Positions 12,902 through 24,110 of a stretch of DNA of 64,000 nucleotides are shown here, one piece after another. Below the pieces are notes generated by a model, which saw only the letters and a list, made by a program, of their open reading frames with translations, had not been told where the DNA came from and ran no database searches. Source of the DNA: Flaveria trinervia (taxonomy: Eukaryota > Streptophyta > Magnoliopsida > Asterales > Asteraceae); contig CM046452.1 in NCBI GenBank assembly GCA_025506515.1, forward strand, positions 106,936,551-107,000,550, in the 5' to 3' direction. Position 1 is the stretch's first letter; each line of letters starts with the position of its first letter. The position numbers and the translations under genes are program-made.

Positions 12902-13766
12902 ATGGGTCACTCGAACGTCTGGAACTCCCATCCCAAAACCTACGGCCCGGGTTCTCGTGCTTGGTTTGTTCACATCACTCTGATCTGTTCTTCAATCTAT
13001 GTTCAATTCATGCTTCTCTGCTTTAGCATTCTCTATATCTCTAAATCGGCTGCTCATATAAACCCTATATACAACTGTCATGATATGGCTATGTTATTTT
13101 GCACTGTTTGGATTTATAATTCCTTCAAACATAAGCTTGTACCGTATATGCTTTGATGGTATTTCGAACACTAATAGAACAGAACAAAACATAGACGTTT
13201 GGCTAGGGTTATGTTTTGATGGTTATTTCGATGGCGGCAGTTGTTAGAACTAGGGTAAACTATATATGTTGTTTTACACACGCAATTTAGAATAGAACAA
13301 AATCTAGACTTTTGGCTGCGATCCATTTGATAATTGATTGCATATGTTACATGGATTTCAGGTATTTTACATTTTTTACATGTGTTTATTTCTGTTGCTA
13401 ACAATCTGTATAATACTGTGCTAAAAATGTTTACAAACATATATATATTTACCTCTTTTGGAAGTACAAGTTTTTTATATGATACTCTTTCAATTTTTGG
13501 TTTTCTGCTGATAATGTTAATGATTTGGTTTTGAGTTTTGACTTGTGATTCTGTTGTTGCAGCCGTGTATGTGGTAACTCACATGGACTTATCAGGAAGT
13601 ACGGGCTTATGTGCTGCAGGCAATGCTTCCACAGTAATGCAAAGGAGATTGGTTTTATCAAGGTTATTTTATGTATATGATTTTTTATTATTTATATGCC
13701 AGTTTTCATCTGTTTGATTTTAAATGATTAAATTGTTTGCTTTTTTTTTCTTTACAGTATCGTTGA
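12902..13766 (+). CDS. RPS29: 40S ribosomal protein S29 (uS14)
   Basis: Small zinc-binding protein of the 40S ribosomal subunit head, near the decoding site. Three coding exons: 12902-12963, 13563-13662 and 13758-13766, all GT/AG with matched phases, giving exactly 56 residues, the family length. The protein begins MGHSNVWNSHPKTYGPGSRA and ends KEIGFIKYR. Zinc ligands are C21 and C24 (CRVC) with C39 and C42 (CRQC). The last exon encodes only Tyr-Arg and the stop. The 5' UTR starts within about 60-100 bases upstream and includes the CTAGGGTTTTG phrase common in plant ribosomal-protein leaders. No lesion is seen. Confidence 0.97.
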
Positions 13767-14959
13767 TTTTCACCAGCAACAGAAGATGAGTTCGTGTTTG
13801 CATTATTAATGCCAATTGGTTTTCATCTTTTGATTTTAAGATATTGTTTAGGATATATGTATGACAGACTGATAATGTTTACTGGTTTTGTTACTTGTTT
13901 CTGCACTTAAATCTAGACATGTTTTGACATCTGTTGATTCCAACTTTCATGTTATCTTTTCATTGCTTTAGTTATGTCTTAGTTACCTTAATATGCCTGT
14001 TAATTGTAGTTATTATAGGTAATCTTAGAGAATGCGGTAATATGTAATATATATACTATCAAACATCGAATATATATGGCATGAGGTAGATTTGTAATAA
14101 AACTTGTATCTTACCGGTATCAGGCATTATTATACATTTAGTATGTTTTTGAAGGGATATTGTAAATGTGTAAACTATGAATACTCCTTTTATACCCAAG
14201 TTGTTACGAGAATATACTATACAATCCCTGAACTTCCCCCGAGACTGTAGTGAATTTGCTTCTTTCGTAAACATCATGGTTAAATGATGTGACGTGTTAT
14301 CCAGAGATCAGAAATGGTCAAATACAATAATCTCTAGGCATTTACAATGCTTACATTGAAAAGGTAGATACTTTTATCAAATTGAAGTCTGTTTAGAGTA
14401 ATGGGAAACATCCAAAAAGCATTGCTTTTACTCCACATTTCATTTTCAACCTCTGCCATGTATATAAAATTATAAAAACATGTTAGTTATAAAAATTATA
14501 TTTAAAAATTAAAATTACAATATATAAAATTATATTTAAAAAAATATGTTAGTTATAAAAAATATAAAAAAATATGAGCTTGAGATTTTCAATATATAAA
14601 ATTATATTTAAAAAAACATGTTAGTTATAAAAAATATAAAAAAATATGAGCTTGAAATTTTCAATATATAAGATTATATCTAAAAAACATGTTAGTTATA
14701 AAAAATATAAAAAAATATATTTAAAATTTACATCAATGTTTCGTATCAACATCAAAAGATAGAAAAATTATTTTCTAATTGAAACCAAAAGTAGAACATA
14801 TTAAAAAAACACGTTAAAACTTTTAATTAATATAAAATATAAAACTGAGTGACCTAATTGAAACACTTATAAACTTTAAGTTACCTTATTGCAATCCTTT
14901 TAAATGTTAAACTATTTTATAAAAGTTACCTCAAAATATACTATGTCTAATGTTATCAT
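13767..14959. other. RPS29 3' flank and intergenic
   Basis: 3' UTR and downstream sequence of RPS29, then AT-rich DNA with a tandem repeat (listed separately). No further gene is supported. Confidence 0.5.
14465..14720. repeat. About 71-bp tandem repeat, four imperfect copies
   Basis: The phrase (C/T)ATGTTAGTTATAAAAA recurs at about 14479, 14545, 14617 and 14688, spaced 66-72 bases apart. It is followed in the middle copies by AAAAAATATGAGCTTGA and TTTTCAATATATAA. It is AT-rich and non-coding, a local minisatellite. Confidence 0.8.
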
Positions 14960-15960
14960 ATGCCAACTCTGCCACTTTTTTGTTTGAACATGTTTTCAAA
15001 CACAAACTTGATTTTTTCTTTTTGCAATCATCACTTAAGACCATACAATCCTAAGAAGATGGATTTTCATTTCACACCGTGCATATTCCTTGGATATAGC
15101 ACATGCCATCAAGGGTATCAGTGTTTTGATCTAGAAACCGAACGTATGTATGTTGCATGCCACGTTCATTTTCCTTCCACTCATAACAATCATAAACAAC
15201 TACTAAACCTAATAACCCCCAACCTACTATAACAACCCACTTCGCCTGCTACCTGAACCAACAGTTAGCCCTATCATTGGCTACCAATACACCTAATCCG
15301 TTGGTTGTTTTCTCTTTTGTTGATCGTTATCACCACTCTCAATCCACCACCAATGCACAACCACAAGTTGTCCAACAATCGCCTTCCAATCTTCTGTCTA
15401 ATCCTTTGCAGCACTATAGACCGTCCAATCTTCGACAACATCCTCTACAAACTACACCTTTCCAATCTTCTTCACATACACCACTCCACCTTTGTTGCTA
15501 CCGAACCAAACATCTTTGCCATTGCGAACTAAGATTCTCATGTGACTATAGCTCATGGTTTTTTTAACTCTTGTTTCTCATCCTCCACCTTACATGCTTA
15601 TACAAATACAACATTCAACTTTTTGAGTGCCTTTTTAGATGTAGAGCAGGCTGGGTGCCTAGATGATCATCGATCTACAGGCGAATCTACAACATATCTT
15701 GGATCTAATTTAGTTTTTTGGTCTGCACGAAAGTAGAAAACTATATCGTGGTCATCTAGAGACTTTGAATACAAGGCATTACCTAATACGGTTGTTGAAT
15801 TGACTTTGGTTGAAACATTATTATGTGAGGTTCGTGTTCCAATGAAGTCATTTATGACATTATGGTGTGGCAACTTGAACGCTACGTATTTATCTTCCAA
15901 TCCAGTAAATCATGTGCGTACAAAACACATAAAACTGATATTTATCTTCCAATCCAGTCA
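14960..15960 (+). pseudogene. Decayed Ty1/copia retrotransposon (integrase end and RNase H remnants)
   Basis: At about 15020-15170 the plus strand encodes LRPYNPKKMDF, CIFLGYS and GYQCFDLETERMY, the copia polyprotein segment just after the integrase core. At about 15640-15945 it encodes CLDDHRSTGES, YLGSNLVFWSARK, an in-frame stop, then EYKALPNTVVELT, SFMTLWCGNLNATYLSSNPV and RTKHIKL, the copia RNase H domain. The reverse-transcriptase domain expected between them is missing or unreadable and the frame is broken. No long terminal repeats were identified. Confidence 0.85.
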
Positions 15961-16343
15961 GGGACACTTTGAGTAAACCCAAAACCCCTTATTTGTTTAC
16001 ATATGATAGGAGGCCTACCAAAACTAATTATAAGTTTTCAACCTATACTAACAATGATTTCTCCTCACATAAGTCTAGATACATGAAAGAATATCAACAT
16101 CAATTTTAATATTAACATCATATTAGGGATGAGGTTGGTATCATACTGGCATTTAAAATACCGATACTAAATTTGTTGAAAACTTGATACCGAATATATC
16201 GGTCCAGTACTGGTTTTTCGAGATTTTACTAATTTTGTACTATTTTTTGTTTTTTATTAGCTAAAAAATAACTTGTTACTGTGAATTTTGAATATCAATT
16301 TAAGTAAATATTGTCTTAAACTTATGTAATTATATAAGTACTA
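15961..16343. other. Intergenic, repeat-like
   Basis: Contains words such as ACCGATACTAAATTTG and CCAGTACTGG, partly echoed in inverse form near 16790-16880. I infer an older repeat of about 0.75 kb (roughly 16130-16880) into which the Helitron at 16344 inserted. No coding sequence is seen. Confidence 0.35.
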
Positions 16344-16635
16344 CTAGATTACAATCCCGTAATACACGTGGCTAAATAAATTTATTGTTATATGGTTTAT
16401 CATATAAAAAATTATGTATTAAATATTGTGTATTATACGGATTGAATAAATCATGTATTACACATTTGAAAATTTGAAGTTAACATATTTGAAAATTTAA
16501 TTATAGATAGTTATTAATTAATAAAAATCTATTATAGCATTCATGATTAAGAGGGAGAGAAGTGGGAAACCAATTATTAAATGACTTAAAATGATGATAA
16601 GTGTCCGTATTTATTTTTATTTATTAGTATAGAGA
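16344..16635 (-). mobile_element. Short non-autonomous Helitron
   Basis: Read on the minus strand it starts TCTCTATACTAATAAATAAA just after an A (16636) and ends CTAG (16347-16344) just before a T. This is the Helitron hallmark: 5' TC, 3' CTRR, insertion between A and T, no target duplication. A degenerate palindrome (CCACGTGTATTACGGG) lies about 12 bases before the 3' end. It is 292 bp with no coding capacity. Confidence 0.7.
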
Positions 16636-17126
16636 TTTATAATTTTGATATTGGTATTTAAAACATTGAAAACGTCATAAAAATATATCAAAGTAATACA
16701 ACAAACTACTTTTTGGTACTCGGTATGAAATCAATACTTTTCAGTTACATATAGATACCTGGCCTGCCTAGTACCGATACTAAAATCAGACAAAATTGAG
16801 TACCGGTACCATATTTATTAGGTTGGTAATGGTTAAGTATGGTAGCAGCACAACTCGACCATGGTATTGATACTTATCATCAAATACTCATCCTTGATAA
16901 TACTCAATAACTCTATATGACTTGCCAATGAATCATATTTAATTATTTAACTAGAGTCCTATAAATATTTTGTTTCTTAAATCACGAGGGTTCCCATATC
17001 CTTTAGAGATTCGGTGTCGGCAGCAAATCAACAAACCGGGTAAATACTTTCGATTGATGTCTGCCGGATTTGCGAACTTATGTTGAGCGACAAAATTTTA
17101 TTTATAAGAAAGCAAGAAAATAGGCA

Positions 17127-18432
17127 TCTATAATTTATACTTATTAATAAAACAATAATTTTAGTAATACTTGACATTCTCTAAAATTTTTATTTTTTTA
17201 ATTCCCGCCAAAATATGTATCTGTGTTAGTATAGGTTCATTTGACTAAAAATTAACTTATATACAAGAGATATTTTAAGGAAACATTAGAATCTAACCGT
17301 AAATTGAAGCACATCTTTTTTGAAATTTAAATCATACCCAATATTTTTTCTTTTTTCAAATAATTAATCAATAAAAACCTTACAATACAAATCATTTATA
17401 ATTTTCTGCATCTATGAAATTGGTTCCTTAATTGTGTTTTTCTATTAAATGCTCGATTTATATTCAAATTTTGACAAAAGTTACGAAAATTTTTAATCGA
17501 CTCCTTTCCAGTTTGATATCGCATTCGACAGACTTCATTTACGTTCTCATTTTGGCTTCGGTTTTATCAAGTTTTCTTCAAAAAAAAGGTATTTATTTTT
17601 TTGTTATATTTAAACTTTCATCCTCTGCAATTATAATTTAACCTATTATTGTCTATACTATGTTTTTGGATTAATATTATTTTACTTTAATTTTTTTTAA
17701 AGTGATCCACTTTAACAACAATCTATAAAGAGTTATTACATGTTTTTATTTTTTAAACTTTTTTATTTTCTTTTTATGTGTATTGTCATATTATTATTAT
17801 ATGTTTGATAGGAGTTCGTTTGATATGTACAAATTGTTTTGATGTATCTCGAAGTAATATTGAAAATCATATTTTTATTCCACGGTTGACTTTGACATCT
17901 TGAGACAAAAGAAATTCTTTTAAATTAAAAAAAAAACAGTTGTTTTTATCATTGTGTTATGCAATAACAATAAAACAAGAGCTAATGATAATCACTATCT
18001 ACAAGTTGTTTTGTTTTTAAATATGGATAATGATCAACTCTATATTGTATTATCTTGAGATAAAAATAGATAGAGTTAAAATTATTAATATTAGATAATG
18101 ATGAAAAAATAATAAACAAAACACCAAATGTTGTATACAAATAAAATTATGGCTGTTTATGAATTTGAAATTTTGTTTTTCATGTTTAATTTAATTTATT
18201 TATTAGTTAAAGTTCTTATTTATAAATTTATTTCATTTTATATTATACACTATTTAGATGTATATATATTATTAGAGAAAATCTACTAATGTTAGATATA
18301 ACTAATGTTAAAAAAATATACATAAAAGTCGATATGCAAAATATTATCAACAACATTATAACTTACGCACCTTTTTAAACAACAATAATATTTTTTTGAT
18401 TGAATCGTGTGTTACACGGGACTTTAGCCTAG
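17127..18432 (+). mobile_element. Non-autonomous Helitron, about 1.3 kb
   Basis: Starts TCTATAATTTATACTTATTA after an A at 17126. Ends with the hairpin TCGTGTGTTACACGG, then GACTTTAGCCTAG at 18432, followed by T. The interior is AT-rich without a Rep/helicase frame. The base after its 3' end is the first base of the next element's TC start. Confidence 0.65.
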
Positions 18433-19540
18433 TCTCTAATAAAACAACATTTCTTTTTCCATTTGTCATTCTTTTTACCTATGTATTTGCCACTTGTTAT
18501 TTTTCTAGACATTCATATATTAATTTTCCTTTCAAAAGGATGTTATAGTAATGTAAATATTCAAACAAGTTTATCTCTCTTATTAAAAATAAACTTTATT
18601 ACTTATTATGTTTTTTTCTCTCTTATCTGTTTTCTTTAAATCAAACTAACTTTTTTAAAATAGATTTTGTAAAGGAAATTAAAAATAACAAATTTTAATT
18701 AGAATCTAAATAACAAAAAACTAAAGTTTTATATATATGAAATTTTCTAAAACATTAAACATTTTTAAACAAAATAATTTAAAATTGTTTTGTTTTTAAA
18801 AAAATTATAAAAAAGTTGAAATATTTTAAAACAGTCTTATTAAAACAAACAGAATAATTACATATCATATTTTTTTAAAAACATTTTTTTATAAAAAAAT
18901 TAAAACGAATGTTTTAAAAATAAAATTATTGTTATAAGAGAGCTAAGAAATGGTATAACTGTTTATTTCTTGAACTATTACCTATATATAATTTTAATTA
19001 TATTCTATATTAAAATATTATACTGTAACTATTCATGTCTATTTTTCATATATATATTATATTAAAATTAATCTGTTTATTTAGTGAGTGTTTAATATGT
19101 TTATCTATCTTTAAAAAAACTAAAATAAGCATGAAACTATTGTAGATTTCATTATACTTACTTTCTTATTTCTTTATATTATTAATAATAATATTGAATA
19201 CTAATAATATTACTCATATCATTTTCAAATTAAAAAATATATAATTTAATAAATTAAAAACCTTTTTTATTAAAAACATACTCTTTAAAACAAAAATTCA
19301 CAATTTTTATAAAACAAAAGTTTAATAAATATATTATTGTTTATTTATTTCAAGTAGCTATTTATACGTACTTATAATCAAATTTATCTTAAGCATTATT
19401 TTATAATACATAAATTTTTATTAATAATTATTTAATCTTTTATTTTATTCAATCCGTGTATTGCACGGGGACTAACCTAAGAATGATATATTTTATTGTG
19501 AGGTGTCTTTGGATCGTGTGTTACACGAGGACTAATCTAA
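18433..19540 (+). mobile_element. Non-autonomous Helitron, directly abutting the previous one
   Basis: Begins TCTCTAATAAAACAACATTTC exactly after the CTAG of the upstream element. Ends with hairpin TCGTGTGTTACACGA, GGACTAAT and CTAA (19537-19540), followed by T. About 60 bases earlier a second terminal hairpin CCGTGTATTGCACGG plus GGACTAACCTAA occurs, so the 3' terminus is duplicated in tandem. A unit containing GATATATTTTATTGTGAGG also follows each end. No coding capacity. Confidence 0.6.
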
Positions 19541-19796
19541 TGATGATATATTTTATTGTGAGGTGTCTTGGATTATTAAGTTGTGTGAAAGAAAATTATA
19601 AAAGAAGTGTTTGACTCTCTTATGTATGCTCCATTTGGCTCCAACTCTTTAAGTGATCCACGCGAGTTGCGCGAGTAACTACACAATGGACTTGGTATGA
19701 AAACACTCATCAAGCTCTTGTTGTATAGAGATGCTATTGCTGTTATTCTATTCAAATAGAGATGTTTTATAAAGGATCAAATTGCAGTCAATGAAC
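19541..19796. other. Short intergenic stretch
   Basis: Holds the repeated tail of the Helitron 3' terminus (to about 19570) and then unassigned sequence. No gene is seen. Confidence 0.4.
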
Positions 19797-20644
19797 TTAG
19801 TAAAACCAAATTGCAGTCGATGAACTTAATAAAATGGTTACAACCAATTCTAATTGTTTTAGAGTCATAGATATTAAAAGTAAGCTACTGTAGACAATCA
19901 TATTAACATGTACACTACCTTTAACCAAAGAAAACACCCAATTTTTTAGCAAAACAAATGAACCTGCAGTTTTGCATATTTTGATTTTGATCCAACAATA
20001 TAGCAAGCATTTTAACACATGGCTTCCTACTTCCGAGTGGAAGCGTAATTTACATGATACCTGTTTCATTCATACACAACAATTACCCTGCCATCAAACA
20101 ATCATCCATAAACAAATGGGATCATAATATAAACATGTCTTGTATCTTAGAATCAAGGAGCAAACTTTTGTAGAATCAAGTCCTTTGAAACAAATACCCG
20201 GCTTTTATAATTACTTAGTTTTTATATTTCATGGTTTTTTTTCTCAAACCTGATCGTTAGAAATTGTTTGCCATACTTCTCCGAGGGCCTTGGACAACAT
20301 TGCAGCCATAAAGTTCTGTAACCTTGTCCCTGGTTCACAAAAACAACAAAACCATCATAATTTAGAATCAAACATCATACAAATTGTATCACATTAAAAA
20401 ATAATGCTGAATATGGAGGAATGAATGTGTATACCTTGGGCTACACTTTTGATTTTCAAAGACAGTTCTCCAATAAAGGTCAAAGAAATAGTAACTTTAG
20501 CAAATTCAACAAATTCCCTGCAAGTGCGAACAGGGGGTGATAAACCAATTGGATCATTCTTAGCTTATATGGTTTTACACGCCATTAAAAGTTCTAGTTA
20601 AGCAAAGCAACCTTGAATGCAGAAGATGAGGAACCTTCAGAATG
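19797..20644 (-). CDS. Unrecognised gene fragment: three or four phase-compatible exons
   Basis: Minus-strand exons 20644-20612, 20517-20435 and 20329-20250 have canonical AG/GT borders. Their phases join into one frame of about 65 residues containing LHSREFVEFAKVTISLTF, LKIKSVAQGTRLQNFMAAML and SKALGEVWQTISNDQ. A fourth exon from 20060 (after CAG) stays open 87 codons (VSCKLRFHSEVGSHV...) to the stop at 19797, and fits in phase. An alternative acceptor near 20090 would end the protein after a few residues. I do not recognise the family. The N-terminal part was not found, so this may be a gene remnant or an intact gene whose upstream exons I missed. Confidence 0.45.
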
Positions 20645-22396
20645 CTACTTCATATGGTCCATTCTGGATGAAAACCGACAAAATGAGGCATTTAATAATA
20701 ATATGATTTTTTTATCAAACCTTTGCCTTCTAGCCAACGTGTAAATATAAATATATATATGCATAAATAGAGAAATTATAGGAGCTTTACAATACTGGTT
20801 TATTGATCAAAGATGGAGTGATTTGCATACATAATTCTATATCATTTGTAATCCATTCTGCCCGCTGGAAGTTTTATCCACTTCAGGAAGTATAAGCGTA
20901 ACATACAAATATGTAGCAACTGGAATTACATCACAAATATCCATGATAAACTACAATGAAGATTGTAAGCACTTTATTTGGTAATTAATAAAAACAAATG
21001 AACGATCATGTTACCTCAAGCTACAAAGATATCACCCACAACAGAAGGCATTTGACTGAGTCATATGTTACGTGAAACCACGAAATGACCATTGTTCCTT
21101 TATATGCCTACATCGTAATAGAACAAAAAAAATAGACTTAGTTGATGAAGATGGTATCAATTCAACTCATATCAAAGATTCTTAACGTTGATTCAATTTT
21201 GACAATCACCTGAAGTGAGACTGATTCCATTTCATCTAGCAACTCAATCAAAATATTTTTTTTAATGGAGTTGTCAGCTAGTGTGTAGATATAAGAATTC
21301 CATTGAACTTCAAACAATTTGCATCAAACAACAGAAACCCTAGTTATCATATCAAGCATAAATCTTTTAGGCCTTTTAAACCTCCATCAAGAACCCTCAT
21401 TTTCTTTATCCAATTTAACACTTTTCACCTTTTATTGAATGAACGACACCCACATGCGAAAGTAGTCGCTCGAAATATACATCTAAAAACGAAAAGAATC
21501 AACTGATGTTTTACTTTAATTTCTATAAAAAAGCAACTCATTTCTTTGTCTCTTATAAGATGGAAAAGAGAACCTTCGCCACCGCCATACACGGCACTAA
21601 AGCCGCCGGAAATAGCAGCAAAACCAAGCAACCGTCAAACCCCCAAAATTAGGGCAGCAATCTACATTCACAATCAAAAAGAGAAGTTGAAAGCCTACCA
21701 CCGCCATAGAAGGATTGAAAGGCACCTATCCAACAAAATTTGAATGCTTATTTTTATCAACTTTTAACTTTTAAAAAATTTAAAAAGTCATTTTATAATG
21801 TTTGATAATATGATTGTTGTGAGTGAATAAGTTAATAACTCATTTCATACTAACTTATTAGTTTATTAAAAAAATCAATAAATTGTTTTTTTAACATTCC
21901 TAAACATGCCTCCAGTGTTACCAACTACCAAGCCGCATAAACAACTTTGACAATCACCACCGGAGAACCACGCCCTAGCAGAGAGCAAACATGGGGGGAT
22001 TCAAGAGGCTTCTCAGTATGATTGTTATGAGTACAACTGTTGAGACACAATGTACAACTTCAAAGCACAAACAAAGTTAAATTAGCAACGGATCAAAGTT
22101 GATATTAATCTAATAACAAAAAAGAATAAAATAAAAATAAAAATTATCACTCAAATCGTCAAATCTGTATTTAGTAAATGTGGGTTAAAGGTATCCCTAA
22201 AATAAGTTTAGAGGTTATAGTATTAAGTAAATGTAGAGGTAAACTTAAAATTTAAAACACTACAAAATTATATCTAAAGTTTAAAATGTTAATAATGTTA
22301 TAGTACACATGTATTTGATTTGTCACAGGCTACAATGGATATCTTAAATTTAATAGAGCTGTATTTGACATCTATCAAGCTTTTAGTTGGATATTT
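20645..22396. other. Possible upstream region of the 20-kb gene; otherwise intergenic
   Basis: A G/C-richer patch at about 21560-21640 on the minus strand (GCGGTGGCGAAGG, GGCGGCTTTAG) could be a 5' exon or leader of the gene at 20 kb, but no clean coding frame joins it. The rest, to about 22390, is AT-rich with no supported feature. Confidence 0.35.
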
Positions 22397-22877
22397 TCTA
22401 TAATTCTAGAACTATTAATTCTAATTTCCCTCTATCTATCGTATTAAATAATTACATTAATTACAATTATATTATTAATTATTTTGAAAATTAAATATCA
22501 TTTTTAATAATTTAAGAAAAACATTTTTTTTTATAAATGTAATTTCTAAGAAAACATCTATTAAGATAAGAATTTTTTTCTAAAACATCAAATTTTCTAA
22601 AAAATATGAAATATTTAAAAGTTAGTGTTTTTAAATAATAAAATTTTTATAAACCAAAATAAATAAAATTTAGAACTATAACGAGTTTTTTTTTTAGAAA
22701 TGACACCTTTTTAATATGTTTCTTTTCGGAACAAAATGTTTGAATTTTCTTTAAAACAAAGAAATTATTTTATTACTTATAAGTAATTTTAATCATATCG
22801 TTTATAAATAATAAATTTGTATTATCATTTAATATTTATATTACTCAACCAGTTTAATACACAAACTTTTAACCTAG
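22397..22877 (+). mobile_element. Probable non-autonomous Helitron
   Basis: Starts TCTATAATTCTAGAACTATT and ends ACACAAACTTTTAACCTAG followed by T. The 3' end aligns word for word with the terminus of the element ending at 18432 (ACACGGGACTTTAGCCTAG). The terminal hairpin is decayed and the 5' flanking base is T, not A, so it is an old copy or the 5' limit is slightly off. Confidence 0.45.
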
Positions 22878-23067
22878 TTTTTTATATACAAACCAACATT
22901 TTTTTCCTTTCACTCTTATTGCTTACTTTTGAGCAATAATACAAATGCAACGTGGTCAAATGCTAATCGTTTTATTTAATAAAGCACGTTTCACATATAG
23001 CCAAATTTTTAGACAATCTCTGTTCTCACACGTCTTTTTGATTAACGTCAAAACTATTTATATTATT

Positions 23068-23624
23068 CTAGCTTTAGTAAACATGTGTTACACGGGTTAA
23101 ATAAATAAAATACTAATTTAATAAAACTCATTAATTATAAAATGATATTTTAAGATATGATATGACTAAAATTACATATAAAAAATGACCATAACTAATA
23201 AACACAATGATATCAAATTTTTAAAATTTTATTTTCCAATTTTTTTCCAAAAAAATATAAATATTTTGTTTTAAAACAAACCGTATAAAACTATCATTTT
23301 TTAAAATTTTCTTATTATAACTCCCAAATTTAATTATTTTTATTCTTAAAAATTTGACTTTTTAAAAATACCAATTTTAAAATATTAGTATTTTTAAAAA
23401 AATATGCTTTAGAGAAAATTATTATTTTATAAACAATTCTTTTATATATAAATAATATTAATAAATAGATATTTTTATTAACTTATTAAATCTAAAATTT
23501 TTAAATAATATTACTAGTAATGAATGTAATTACAATAGGAGACAAATACAGGAAAATTTTGATGATGATAATTGTGGTATTGTCAAATGTCATTTTAAAA
23601 TACTCTTTTATTAGAGTAAGAAGA
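23068..23624 (-). mobile_element. Probable non-autonomous Helitron
   Basis: On the minus strand it starts TCTTCTTACTCTAATAAAAG (from 23624). It ends with TTAACCCGTGTAACACATG, then TTTACTAAAGCTAG at 23068. The hairpin and CTAG are recognisable, but the base after CTAG is A, not the expected T. Its 5' end directly abuts the 3' end of the next element. Confidence 0.5.
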
Positions 23625-24110
23625 TTAGTTTTATTACCTTATGTATTACAAAAGTTAAATAAATAAAACATTAAATAAAATAAAATTTTATTATTTATAA
23701 AATGATATTTAAGATATGATTAAAATTACGTATGTGTATGGATTAAAAGTAATAGTAAAAAATAGTTCAAAACAAATCATTATAAGAACTTTTTTATTAT
23801 ATATCTCAATTTTAATTATTTTTTTATAAAATGTTTACTTTTAAAAAAACCAATTTTAAAGTTTTTTTGAAATTAAAAAAAAAGTGTGATGTTTTTAAAA
23901 CAATTATTTTATAAAAATTTGTTTCTTTATTCATAAAAGAACCCTTTCCTAATTTATTAAAAATAAATTTAGTCAAAAAAATAAATAATATAATTATTAA
24001 TTAATGTAATTATTAAATGGTAAAGAGATTCAAGAAAACTTTAGTGATAAATATATAGTGTTGTCACGTGTTTCTTTAGTGTTTTTTATTAAAATGAAAA
24101 GTTTTTTCTA
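23625..24110 (-). mobile_element. Second member of the same Helitron-like family, abutting
   Basis: On the minus strand its 3' part (TTATTTAACTTTTGTAATAC, then AAACTAA) aligns with that of the neighbouring element and ends CTAA at 23625, immediately followed by the neighbour's TC. The shared interior words (TAATCATATCTTAAATATCA region) support common descent. The 5' limit near 24110 is approximate, placed from the aligned TTTTAATAAAAAACACT segment. Confidence 0.45.

Noticed and set aside
15277..15567. 96-codon His/Pro/Ser-rich frame
   Set aside because: Lies between the integrase and RNase H remnants of the copia element; it is the low-complexity linker of the decayed polyprotein, not a separate gene.
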